From contig NZ_CP103289.1 of NCBI RefSeq assembly GCF_024757985.1, forward strand, positions 3,658,001 to 3,722,000: DNA of 64,000 bases. Direction: 5' to 3'. The notes beneath the pieces are model-generated. The model did not search any database. It was given only the letters and a program-made list of their open reading frames with translations, and had not been told where the DNA came from. Shown one piece after another: positions 16,009 to 25,508 of the stretch; position 1 is the first letter of the stretch, and every line of letters begins with the position of its first letter. The DNA comes from Cellulomonas sp. NS3. Lineage in GTDB: Bacteria; Actinomycetota; Actinomycetes; Actinomycetales; Cellulomonadaceae. The position numbers were made by a program, and so were the translations under genes.

Positions 16009-16860
16009 ATGTCCGCCACGCCCGCGACCCCCACGACCGAGCGCACCGCGACCCCCCGTCACTTCCTCATGTGCGAGCCCGTGCACTACACCGTCTCCTA
16101 CGAGATCAACCCGTGGATGGACGTCACGCGCCACACCGACGCCGGTCTCGCCGTCCGCCAGTGGCGCTCGCTGCGCGACGTGTACCTCGACCTGGGGCAC
16201 ACCGTCGAGACGATCGACCCGATCGAGGGCCTCCCCGACATGGTCTACGCGGCGAACGGCGCGACGGTCGTCGACGGCGTCGTGTACTCGGCGCGGTTCC
16301 GGTACGCCGAGCGCGGCCCCGAGGGTCCCGCGTACCAGAAGTGGTTCGCCGACCGCGGCTACGTGACCCACACCGCGTCGGAGATCAACGAGGGCGAGGG
16401 CGACCTGCTCGTCGTCGGCGACGTCATCCTCGCGGGCACCGGCTTCCGGACCGACCAGTCCGCGCACGACGAGGCGGCCCGGCTGTTCGGCCGCGAGGTC
16501 GTCTCGCTCGAGCTCGTCGACCCGCACTACTACCACCTCGACACCGCGCTCGCGGTGCTGTCGAGCGACCCGGCGGACCCGCAGGTCGCCTACTACCCGC
16601 CGGCGTTCTCGGACCGCTCGCGCGAGCTGCTCGAGCGCGTGTTCCCCGACGCGATCCGGGCGACCGAGCGCGACGCGGTGGCGCTGGGCCTCAACGCGGT
16701 CAGCGACGGGAAGAACGTCGTCGTGGCCCCCGGCGCCGTCGACCTCGCGGCGGCGCTCACCGAGCGCGGCTGGAACCCGATCCCGGTCGACACGAGCGAG
16801 CTGCTCAAGGGCGGCGGCGGCGCGAAGTGCTGCACGCTCGAGATCCGCGGCGCGCGATGA
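16009..16860 (+). CDS. ddaH: Dimethylarginine dimethylaminohydrolase (DDAH-type)
   Basis: A 283-residue cytoplasmic amidinotransferase-fold hydrolase expected to convert methylated arginine (or arginine) to citrulline. Diagnostic features are MCEPVHYTVSYEINPWMD near the start, a central GEGDLLVVGDVILAGTGFRT, His in HYYHLDTAL and the C-terminal nucleophile region GGGAKCCTLE with Cys274/Cys275. The ATG at 16009 follows GAGGAGCCCG. Its stop overlaps the rocD start (ATGA). The pairing with rocD and a nearby Lrp/AsnC gene matches the Rv2321c-Rv2324 neighbourhood of Mycobacterium tuberculosis, which supports a role in arginine/ornithine catabolism. Confidence 0.9.
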   Translation: MSATPATPTTERTATPRHFLMCEPVHYTVSYEINPWMDVTRHTDAGLAVRQWRSLRDVYLDLGHTVETIDPIEGLPDMVYAANGATVVDGVVYSARFRYAERGPEGPAYQKWFADRGYVTHTASEINEGEGDLLVVGDVILAGTGFRTDQSAHDEAARLFGREVVSLELVDPHYYHLDTALAVLSSDPADPQVAYYPPAFSDRSRELLERVFPDAIRATERDAVALGLNAVSDGKNVVVAPGAVDLAAALTERGWNPIPVDTSELLKGGGGAKCCTLEIRGAR

Positions 16861-18095
16861 CCACGACGGCCCCCGCGGCCGCCCCCGGCGCGGCGCACAG
16901 CGCCGGGAGCGCCCCGACGCTCGCGCAGAACTACCACCCGCTCCCCGTGACGCTCGCGTCCGGCTCGGGCGCGTGGGTGCGCGACACCGCCGGGGCCGAC
17001 TACCTCGACCTCCTGGCCGGCTACTCGGCGCTCAACTTCGGCCACGGGCACCCGGCGCTGCTCGCCGCGGCGCACGCGCAGCTCGACCGGATCACGCTCA
17101 CGTCGCGGGCGTTCGACCACGAGCTGCTCGGGCCGTTCGCCGACGCGCTCGCCGCGCTGGCCGCGCCGCACGTCGTGGGTCCGCCGATGGTGCTGCCCAT
17201 GAACACCGGCGCGGAGGCCGTCGAGACCGCGATCAAGGCGGCCCGCAAGTGGGGCTACGAGGTCAAGGGCGTCGCGCCGGACCGGGCGACGATCGTCGTG
17301 GCGTCCGGCAACTTCCACGGTCGGACGACGACGATCATCTCGTTCTCGGACGACGAGGACGCACGCACCGGCTTCGGGCCGTACACGCCGGGCTTCCGCC
17401 TCGTGCCGTACGGCGACGCGGCGGCGGTGCGGGACGCGATCGACGAGACCACGGTCGCGGTGCTGCTCGAGCCGATCCAGGGCGAGCAGGGCGTCGTCAT
17501 CCCGCCGGACGACTACTGGCCGGCCGTGCGCGCCGCGTGCGACGACGCGGGCGTGCTGCTCGTGGCCGACGAGATCCAGTCGGGGCTCGGGCGCACCGGG
17601 ACGACGTTCGCGTGCGAGCTGTGGGGCGTGCGCCCCGACCTCATGACGCTCGGCAAGGCGCTCGGCGGCGGCATCGTGCCCGTCTCCGCGGTCGTGGGCC
17701 GGGCGGACGTGCTCGGCGTGCTCACCTACGGCACGCACGGCTCGACGTTCGGCGGCAACCCGCTCGCGTGCGCGGTCGGCCTCGCGGTCACCGGGCTGCT
17801 CGCGACCGGCGAGCACCAGGAGCGGGCCCGCACGCTCGGCGTGCACCTGCGCGAGCGCCTGCAGGGCCTCGCCGACGACGGGCTCGTCGAGCGCTTCCGG
17901 GCGGTCGGGCTCTGGGCCGGCGTGGACGTCGACCCGGCGCGGTTCACCGGGCGCGAGGTGTGCGTCCGGCTGCTCGCGCAGGGCGTGCTCGTCAAGGACA
18001 CGCACGGCTCGACGATCCGGCTCGCGCCGCCGCTCGTCATCTCACGCGACGACCTGGACCTCGCGCTCGACCGGCTCGCGCTCGTCCTGCGCTGA
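16857..18095 (+). CDS. rocD: Ornithine aminotransferase
   Basis: A 412-residue class III pyridoxal-phosphate aminotransferase that transfers the delta-amino group of ornithine to 2-oxoglutarate. Family features: LNFGHGHP near 60, NTGAEAVETAIKAARKWGY (117-134), LLEPIQGEQGV (203-213), VADEIQSGLGRTG with cofactor Asp238, and the Schiff-base Lys267 in TLGKALGGG. The first 25 residues are a Pro/Ala-rich extension. The start overlaps the ddaH stop, so the two are translationally coupled. A perfect 18-bp hairpin follows the stop. Confidence 0.95.
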   Translation: MTTTAPAAAPGAAHSAGSAPTLAQNYHPLPVTLASGSGAWVRDTAGADYLDLLAGYSALNFGHGHPALLAAAHAQLDRITLTSRAFDHELLGPFADALAALAAPHVVGPPMVLPMNTGAEAVETAIKAARKWGYEVKGVAPDRATIVVASGNFHGRTTTIISFSDDEDARTGFGPYTPGFRLVPYGDAAAVRDAIDETTVAVLLEPIQGEQGVVIPPDDYWPAVRAACDDAGVLLVADEIQSGLGRTGTTFACELWGVRPDLMTLGKALGGGIVPVSAVVGRADVLGVLTYGTHGSTFGGNPLACAVGLAVTGLLATGEHQERARTLGVHLRERLQGLADDGLVERFRAVGLWAGVDVDPARFTGREVCVRLLAQGVLVKDTHGSTIRLAPPLVISRDDLDLALDRLALVLR

Positions 18096-18151
18096 GCCGG
18101 TCCCGCCGGTCGGCGACGCACCCGCCGGGTCGGCGACGCGCCCGCCGCACG

Positions 18152-18192
18152 ACGAGGGCCCCGGACGCACGTGCTGCGTCCGGGGCCCTCGT
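18152..18192. terminator. Bidirectional terminator between rocD and the CAP-domain gene
   Basis: An 18-bp perfect stem (ACGAGGGCCCCGGACGCA with TGCGTCCGGGGCCCTCGT) and a 5-base loop lie between two convergent stop codons. It is the longest perfect hairpin I found in the window. The preceding bases contain a short direct repeat (CCGCCGGGTCGGCGACGC-like units). Confidence 0.85.
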
Positions 18193-18265
18193 GCGTCCGC
18201 GTCGGTCCGTCCGGCGCCGGGGCCGCGCGCGCCGGGTGGTGCGGTGCCGGGTGGTGCGGTGCCGG

Positions 18266-19651
18266 TCAGCTGAAGGACATCGCCGTGAACAGGCGCCCGT
18301 TGAGCGTCACGGCACCGATCGACACGTGCGAGGTGCTGGACAGCAGCCACGCGTTGTGGCCGGACGAGTTCGCGTAGGCGGAGATCATGGCGCTCGCGCT
18401 CGCGGGCTGCACGTAGCCGACGATGTGGTCGCGGCCGCTGTGCCAGATGCGCCACTGGGCCGCCATGTCCGCCGCGTGGTTCGCGAGCGAGCTCGACCCG
18501 GACACGCTCAGCGGACCCAGACCGTTGGCCGCACGGTGCGCGTTGATCGCCTCGCCGAGCCCGCCCACCCCGTACGACTCGACGCCGGCGGCCCAGCCCC
18601 CGGCGGTCTCGGCCGGCGCCGCGGCGGCGGCCGGCGCGCTGCCCCCGGAGGCGGCGCGCGGGGCGGCAGCCTGCCGAGGTGCACGGGACGTGGGGCGCGC
18701 GGTGGCACGCCGCTCGGCGGCCTGGGCCTCGGCGGCCGCTGCGGCCTCCGCGGCGGCACGCTCGGCAGCGATGCGGGCGTCCTCGGCGGCCTGCCAGGCG
18801 GCCTGCGCCTCGACCGCGGCCTGCTGCGGGGCGGCGACGGCGGCAGCCGCCGTGCGCAGCGTCTCGACGTTCGTGCCGCTGCCGGTGGTCGCGGTCGCCG
18901 CGCCGAGCGCGTCGACGGCGGCCTGGAGCGCGGCCCGGGGCGCGTCGCCGGCCTGCGGCGTCGCCGCCAGGACGCCCTGCGCGGCCTGGGTCACCGCGGC
19001 GGCGTCGGCGAGGGCTGCCGCACGGAACGCGGTGGACGACGCGAGCTCGACGGCGCCCGCGCGCTGGTCCAGGAACCGGACGTCCGCCGCGCGTGCGGCG
19101 GTCTCGGTCGCCACGCGGTCCTGCGCGCGGGCGAGCTCGGCGGCCCGGGCGTCGAGCTGCACCTTGACGACGATGCCGGCGACGAGCGCGCCGAGCACGA
19201 GCGACACGGCGCCCACGACGAGCGCGGTCCGGACCCGGCGACGCCGCGCAGGGGCGGCGGGTGCTGCCGGCGCGAGCTGCGGGGCTGGGTCGGTGGCGCG
19301 CGCGTCGTCGGTCGCGGTCGCGGTGTCGGGCGTGCCGACCGCGGGGGCCTCGGCCGGGGCGATGCTCTCGACCGCGGGAGCGGGAGCCGGCGAGGGGACG
19401 AGCGGGGTCACCGCGGGCGCGGTCGTGACCGAGGCCCGCGCGCCGGACGCGGCCTGGTCACCGGTCGCCGGAGCCACGTCGCGTGCCGCCGTCGCCGGAG
19501 CCGCATCGCGTGCCGCCGTTGCGCCGTCCGGCGTCGCCTCGTCGGGCGCCGCGGTCACCGCTGCCGTCGCGTCGGGCGCGACCCCCGCCGCGCCGACCTC
19601 GCGCTGGGTCGGGATGGTGCCGAGCCGTCGGTCCTCGCGCACAGTCGCCAT
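18266..19651 (-). CDS. Membrane-anchored CAP/SCP-domain protein
   Basis: A 461-residue protein with a long Ala/Pro/Thr-rich, disordered N-terminal part (1-135), an RRRRVR stop-transfer signal, one membrane helix (about 141-163) and an Ala/Glu/Arg-rich predicted coiled-coil stalk (165-330). A C-terminal CAP-like domain follows (about 355-461), with LGEAINAHRAANGLGPLSVS, WRIWHSGRDHIVGYVQ and SGHNAWLLSSTSHVSIGAV. The topology puts the CAP domain outside the cell. CAP proteins are common in walls; the activity is unknown. ATG at 19651 follows AGGGGCACCC. It separates rocD from the Lrp/AsnC gene. Confidence 0.82.
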   Translation of the reverse strand: MATVREDRRLGTIPTQREVGAAGVAPDATAAVTAAPDEATPDGATAARDAAPATAARDVAPATGDQAASGARASVTTAPAVTPLVPSPAPAPAVESIAPAEAPAVGTPDTATATDDARATDPAPQLAPAAPAAPARRRRVRTALVVGAVSLVLGALVAGIVVKVQLDARAAELARAQDRVATETAARAADVRFLDQRAGAVELASSTAFRAAALADAAAVTQAAQGVLAATPQAGDAPRAALQAAVDALGAATATTGSGTNVETLRTAAAAVAAPQQAAVEAQAAWQAAEDARIAAERAAAEAAAAAEAQAAERRATARPTSRAPRQAAAPRAASGGSAPAAAAAPAETAGGWAAGVESYGVGGLGEAINAHRAANGLGPLSVSGSSSLANHAADMAAQWRIWHSGRDHIVGYVQPASASAMISAYANSSGHNAWLLSSTSHVSIGAVTLNGRLFTAMSFS

Positions 19652-19791
19652 GGGTGCCCCTGCCTCTCGTCGAGCACGACTTTTGCGGAATTGCCACCTG
19701 GACGCAAGACCGGATGCGCATTGTTACGGCTATATGTCGGGTTTGTTCCGCGCTGCCCGGAAAAATCGTTCCTCGGCGTATTGATTCGTGA

Positions 19792-19806
19792 GATCACGCG
19801 ATCCGA
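19792..19806 (-). promoter_or_regulatory. GTCACG/ATCCGA-like element upstream of the CAP-domain gene
   Basis: GATCACGCGATCCGA (plus-strand reading) resembles elements upstream of the NlpC/P60 gene (23324-23336) and another CAP gene (56558-56571). It lies about 140 bp upstream of the CAP start in a locally AT-rich 253-bp gap. It is the weakest of the three matches. Confidence 0.3.
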
Positions 19807-19904
19807 ACCATTTGGTCGTGAACGCCCCTTCCTCGACGTCGCCGGCGCGTGCCCGAGCGCACCCGCCGCGGCCGGGCGCGCGCCCGGTGCGGGATGATGA
19901 GCGC

Positions 19905-20414
19905 GTGCCACCCGCCGCTCCCTGGGACCGCCCCGCCGACACCACCCCGCCCGCCCCGCTCGACGGCCTCGACACCGCGATCCTGCGCGAGCTCGCGGTC
20001 GACGCCCGGGCGAGCTACGCGGAGATCGGTGCCGCGGTGTCGCTCTCGGCGCCCGCGGTCAAGCGTCGCGTCGACCGGCTGCGCACGCGCGGCGTCGTCC
20101 GCGGGTACACGGTGCTGCTCGACCCGGCGGCCCTCGGCTGGGCCACGGAGGCCTTCGTCGAGCTCTACTGCCACGGCTCGACGAGCCCGGCGACGATGCG
20201 CGCGGCGGTCGAGAACTACCCGGAGGTCGTCGCCGCGAGCACCGTCACGGGCGACGTCGACGTCGTCCTGCAGGTCCGCGCGCACGACATGCGCCACCTC
20301 GAGCAGGTCGTCGAGCGCCTCGCCGCCGAGCCGTTCGTCGCCCGGACGCGCTCGACCATCGTCCTGTCCGCGCTGCTGCGCCGGCCCGACGTCCCTGCGG
20401 CCCCGCCGGCGTGA
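19905..20414 (+). CDS. Lrp/AsnC-family transcriptional regulator
   Basis: A 169-residue regulator. The N-terminal winged helix-turn-helix (about 20-80) has LDTAILRELAVDARASYAEIG, APAVKRRVDRLRTRGVVRGYTV. The C-terminal RAM domain (about 90-160) has EAFVELYCHG, VAASTVTGDVDVVLQV and ARTRSTIVLSALL. It probably forms octamers and senses an amino acid, likely arginine or ornithine given the nearby ddaH-rocD genes. GTG at 19905 was chosen over an ORF extended upstream because the family starts a few residues before the DGLDTAIL helix. The ribosome binding site is weak. Confidence 0.88.
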   Translation: MPPAAPWDRPADTTPPAPLDGLDTAILRELAVDARASYAEIGAAVSLSAPAVKRRVDRLRTRGVVRGYTVLLDPAALGWATEAFVELYCHGSTSPATMRAAVENYPEVVAASTVTGDVDVVLQVRAHDMRHLEQVVERLAAEPFVARTRSTIVLSALLRRPDVPAAPPA

Positions 20415-20506
20415 CCCGACCGCCTGCCTGACAGGGCCGGGCGCCGACGACCCGGTACGGACGACCAGCGCCCACCTGGCGCACCGCCCGTCCCGCGCCC
20501 TGCCGG

Positions 20507-21475
20507 CTAGACCCGACGCTCCGGCGGCACCTCACCGGTCCGTTCCGCGAACTGCTTGCACCGGCTCGTCACGACCATGACCGGGCACACCGCGTGGTGC
20601 AGCACCGCCTGGCTCGTCGACCCGAGCAGCAGTCCGGCGAACCCGCCGCGCCCGCGCGAGCCGACGACGATGAGGTCCGTGGCGGTCGAGAACTCCGTCA
20701 GCAGCTCGGCGCCCGTGCCGTCGAGCACGTGGCGGCGCACCGTGAGCCCGGGGTGGTCGGCGAGCGCGCGGTCGACGACGACGTCGAGGCCCTCCGCGGC
20801 GTCCGCGAGCACCTGCTCGTGGTCGACGGCCGCGGGCAGCCACGCGAGGATCCCGCTGCCGGCGCCGACGGGCACGCCGGCGACCGCGGTCAGCTCGGCG
20901 CCCCACACCTCGGCCTCGCGGAGGGCGCAGCGCAGCGCGAGGTCCGCCTGCGGCGACCCGTCGATGCCGACGACGATCCGCCGCACCGGCGCGACCGGCT
21001 CGAGCGGCGCGTCGTCGGGGACGACCCGGGACGAGTCCGCCCCGCGCAGGGGCACCACGACCGTCGGGCAGGACGCGTGCGCGGGGAGCGCCGAGGACAC
21101 CGTGCCGAGCAGGCGGTCCGCGAAGCCGCCGCGCCCGCGCGTGCCGACGACCGCGAGCGTCACGTCGTGCGACATCTCGACGAGCACCCCCGCGGCGTCA
21201 CCCGTCGCGACCGTCGCGGTCGCCGGGACCCCCGACGGGGCGACCCGCGCCTTCGCCTCCGCGAGCACCGCCCGGGCACCTTCCTGGATCGCGGAGTCGT
21301 CGAGCGCCGCGTAGCCGCCGTCGAGCGAGGCGGCCGTGAACGACGGCAACGAGTACGAGCACACGATGTGCAGCCGGCGTCCGTGCGCCTGTGCCTGGGC
21401 GGCGGCCCAGTCGAGCGCGTGCAGGCTTGCCGCCGAGCCGTCCACCCCCACGAGTACGACGTCGTCGCGCGTCAT
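20507..21475 (-). CDS. Universal stress protein, tandem UspA domains
   Basis: A 322-residue protein of two UspA domains, about 1-145 and 160-305. Each carries the ATP-binding G-x2-G-x9-G-S/T signature: GTRGRGGFADRLLGTVSS in the first and GSRGRGGFAGLLLGSTSQ in the second. Each starts with a VGVDGS or VGIDGS loop. Tandem ATP-binding Usp proteins are linked to dormancy and stress survival in actinobacteria. GGAGGTGCGGGCC precedes the ATG at 21475. It stands alone between the Lrp/AsnC gene and an HNH nuclease gene. Confidence 0.93.
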   Translation of the reverse strand: MTRDDVVLVGVDGSAASLHALDWAAAQAQAHGRRLHIVCSYSLPSFTAASLDGGYAALDDSAIQEGARAVLAEAKARVAPSGVPATATVATGDAAGVLVEMSHDVTLAVVGTRGRGGFADRLLGTVSSALPAHASCPTVVVPLRGADSSRVVPDDAPLEPVAPVRRIVVGIDGSPQADLALRCALREAEVWGAELTAVAGVPVGAGSGILAWLPAAVDHEQVLADAAEGLDVVVDRALADHPGLTVRRHVLDGTGAELLTEFSTATDLIVVGSRGRGGFAGLLLGSTSQAVLHHAVCPVMVVTSRCKQFAERTGEVPPERRV

Positions 21476-21600
21476 GGCCCGCACCTCCTGGTCGTCACGG
21501 CACCCAGTCTGCCCCCGATCATGCCTCGACCGGAAACTTTCGGGAGGCGTTCTTGGGGGGCGCTTGGCGTGCAGGACGCCGGTCGGCGAGGAGCCGACGC

Positions 21601-22107
21601 TCAGGCGACGAGGTACGCGCTCCACGTGGGCTCGTCGACGTGGGAGCCGGCCATCAGCGCCGCCAGGCCGCGCGGCGCGCGCGGGACGAACGGCAGCTCC
21701 CAGCCGATCTCGTGCAGCAGCCGGTCGGCCTTGCGGTGGTTGCACCGGCTGCACGCCGCGACGACGTTGGTCCACTCGTGCCGGCCGCCGCGCGAGCGGG
21801 GCTGCACGTGGTCGACCGTGTCCGCTCCCCCGCCGCAGTACGCGCAGCGGTGGCCGTCGCGCTGCAGGACCGTGCGCCGCGTCGGGGCGACCGCCTTGCG
21901 CATGGGGACGTGCACGTAGCGCGTGAGGCACAGCACGAGCGGCAGCGGCAGCGAGGTGCGTTCGGAGTGGAGCTCACGCCCGTCGGTCTCGAGGATCGAC
22001 GCCTTCCCGGACATGACGAGCGTGACGGCGCGGTGCACGCTCACGACGCAGAGGGGTTCGAGACTGGCGTTGAGAAGCAGCGTCCGGTGCGTCACGGGCA
22101 TCAGCAC
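21601..22107 (-). CDS. HNH endonuclease
   Basis: A 168-residue HNH nuclease of the short actinobacterial type that begins (after the start) THRTLLLNASLEPLCVV. The zinc/metal core is intact: CAYCG, the DTVDHVQPRSRGG histidine motif and the second pair in ACSRCNHRKADR. The chromosomal gene has no mobile-element context, so a housekeeping or repair role is likelier than homing, but the role is unknown. GTG at 22107 sits six bases after AGGAG; an in-frame ATG at 22101 is the alternative. A 9-bp hairpin lies in the leader. Confidence 0.88.
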   Translation of the reverse strand: MLMPVTHRTLLLNASLEPLCVVSVHRAVTLVMSGKASILETDGRELHSERTSLPLPLVLCLTRYVHVPMRKAVAPTRRTVLQRDGHRCAYCGGGADTVDHVQPRSRGGRHEWTNVVAACSRCNHRKADRLLHEIGWELPFVPRAPRGLAALMAGSHVDEPTWSAYLVA

Positions 22108-22130
22108 GGCGGGCTCCTGTCCAGATCGGT

Positions 22131-22153
22131 GGACCCACCTGGCTGGTGGGTCC
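22131..22153 (-). promoter_or_regulatory. Leader hairpin upstream of the HNH gene
   Basis: GGACCCACC and GGTGGGTCC form a perfect 9-bp stem with a 5-base loop (TGGCT), 24 bp upstream of the GTG start and close to the ribosome binding site. It could be an operator or an RNA hairpin in the 5' leader. Confidence 0.35.
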
Positions 22154-22255
22154 CTGGGGGAGTGCAAGCGCGACCAGAGTACGCGGCGAGCAGCGCCGCG
22201 TCCCTCGACTTTCGCACGTGCGCGGCGTGAACGCCCGGCGACTTCCGGACGTACG

Positions 22256-22296
22256 TCCAGGGCCCCCTGCGCGCGACGGCGTGCAGGGGCCCTGGA
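22256..22296 (-). terminator. Terminator after the NlpC/P60 gene
   Basis: TCCAGGGCCCCCTGC and GTGCAGGGGCCCTGGA form a strong, nearly perfect stem around a ten-base loop, 20 bp past the NlpC/P60 stop codon on the minus strand. Confidence 0.75.
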
Positions 22297-22315
22297 GGAG
22301 CGGTGCGGCGGTGGC

Positions 22316-23071
22316 TCAGCCGATGCGGATGAAGACCGGCGAGCTCTGGTAGATCGTGCGGAACTGCACGGTCTTGCCGGGCGACGGCGAGTCGATCTGG
22401 TCGTTGCCACCGGCGTAGATGCTGATGTGCCCGGGGCTCCAGATCAGGTCGCCGGGGAGCGCGTCGGCCCGCGAGACGACCGTGCCGGCCCCCTTCATGG
22501 CGGACGACGTGCGCGGGAGCGAGATGCCGAGCTGGGCGTACACGTACCCGACGAAGCCGGAGCAGTCGAAGCCCCCGGGGGTCGTGCCACCCGCGAGGTA
22601 CGGGGTGCCGACGTAGCGGGCGGCGATCTCGAGGACCGCGTTGCCCGACACGGACTGCGGGATCGGGTTGTTGACCGTCGCGGCGGCGGTGCGCTCGGCG
22701 CTGCGGCTCGCGGCGGTCCGTGCGACGCGGGTCTGGGCGACGGGCTTCGGGGCCACGGTCACGGCAGGGGCCTCGAAGGACCACGCGGCGTCCACCGGGG
22801 ACGAGACGACCGGCGAGGTCTGGAGCACGGCGCGCGCCGACGCGGTGAGCGCGGAGGTGTCGACCGCCGGCAGCGCACCCGCGGAACCGGCGCCGGGGGC
22901 GGCACCCGCAGGGCTGATCATCGTGGCGACGAGACCGCCCGACGCGGCGACGATCGCGGCCCCGCGGCCCACCGCACCCATCGAGTCGGACGCCGCGGAG
23001 GCGAAGTCGGTCAGCGGTGTAGCAGGGCGTCGTGCAGAACGGTGCCGCGCGCGCGTCATGCTCTCGGTCAC
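22316..23071 (-). CDS. NlpC/P60-family cell wall hydrolase
   Basis: A 251-residue secreted peptidase expected to cut peptidoglycan stem peptides. A basic N-terminus and a hydrophobic segment (about 34-58, ending PAGAAPG) suggest export. A variable Ala/Val-rich linker leads to the NlpC/P60 domain (140-251) with catalytic Cys170 in GFDCSGF and His215 in SPGHISIY, plus PGDLIWSPG. The start is GTG at 23071, preceded by CAGGAGAGGTACTCA. The leader contains a ydaO-type riboswitch, and a promoter lies beyond it, so expression should respond to c-di-AMP. Confidence 0.92.
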   Translation of the reverse strand: MTESMTRARHRSARRPATPLTDFASAASDSMGAVGRGAAIVAASGGLVATMISPAGAAPGAGSAGALPAVDTSALTASARAVLQTSPVVSSPVDAAWSFEAPAVTVAPKPVAQTRVARTAASRSAERTAAATVNNPIPQSVSGNAVLEIAARYVGTPYLAGGTTPGGFDCSGFVGYVYAQLGISLPRTSSAMKGAGTVVSRADALPGDLIWSPGHISIYAGGNDQIDSPSPGKTVQFRTIYQSSPVFIRIG

Positions 23072-23085
23072 TGAGTACCTCTCCT

Positions 23086-23250
23086 GTCGCCTGCGAGGTC
23101 AGCTGTCGGGTTCGGGTGGGAGAGCACCCGGCCGTCGGGATGCGAGCATCCGTCGGGCTTCACCCCAAGGACACCGTTGCCGGTGCCCGTCATGGGTCCC
23201 CCGCCCCTGCCGGCGAGTTGAGCGGACCGCGTGCGGCGGCAGGGCTGGGC
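23086..23250 (-). promoter_or_regulatory. ydaO-yuaA (c-di-AMP) riboswitch
   Basis: On the minus strand the leader shows the conserved blocks of the ydaO class in order: GTCCGCTCAACTCGCCGGCA, GCGGGGGACCCATGA, TTGGGGTGAAGCC, and the 3' block CGAACCCGACAGCTGACCTC followed by GCAGGCGAC. This riboswitch class is known to bind c-di-AMP and often controls cell wall hydrolases and Rpf genes in actinobacteria. It ends about 15 bases before the NlpC/P60 start, close to the ribosome binding site. Ends are approximate. Confidence 0.9.
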
Positions 23251-23298
23251 GATCCGCACGAGGGCTTCCCCGAAGGAGGGTCCGGGTGAAGCAGGACG

Positions 23299-23328
23299 AA
23301 CGTACAGGAGTCCCCGCGAAAATGTCAC
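23299..23328 (-). promoter_or_regulatory. Probable promoter of the riboswitch-NlpC/P60 transcript
   Basis: On the minus strand GTGACA (-35) and TACGTT (-10) are 18 bp apart, placing the transcription start near 23291, upstream of the riboswitch. The -35 overlaps a GTCACGTATCCGA element (23324-23336) shared with two CAP-domain genes. Confidence 0.5.
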
Positions 23329-23336
23329 GTATCCGA
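23324..23336 (-). promoter_or_regulatory. GTCACG-TATCCGA element overlapping the NlpC/P60 promoter
   Basis: GTCACGTATCCGA in plus-strand reading. It differs by one inserted base from the element at 56558-56571 upstream of a CAP-domain gene. The overlap with the predicted -35 suggests a regulator site for a cell-wall regulon. Confidence 0.4.
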
Positions 23337-23418
23337 CACGTCCGTTTCGTCCCCTTCACGTGACGGGCTCGCACGTCCCGCACGCCCCTCCCCCGCGCAG
23401 GACTCGCGGCCGCACGAC

Positions 23419-23452
23419 GCGACCCCGCCGGCACGGGGTCCGAGGGGGTCGC
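23419..23452 (-). terminator. Possible terminator after the DtxR-type gene
   Basis: GCGACCCC (23419-23426) pairs with GGGGTCGC (23445-23452) with a long, GC-rich loop, about 75 bp past the stop codon. Apart from this I see nothing in the stretch 23345-23525. Confidence 0.35.
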
Positions 23453-23525
23453 GCGCGCCTCGGCGCAGGTCAGCGGGGCCCGGTCCCCGCGGTCCCCGGC
23501 GGCTCGGGAGCGCCGGGACGGGCGC

Positions 23526-25477
<1,952 letters not shown>

Positions 25478-25508
25478 GCGCGGCACCGGCCCCGGCACCG
25501 GCACCGTG

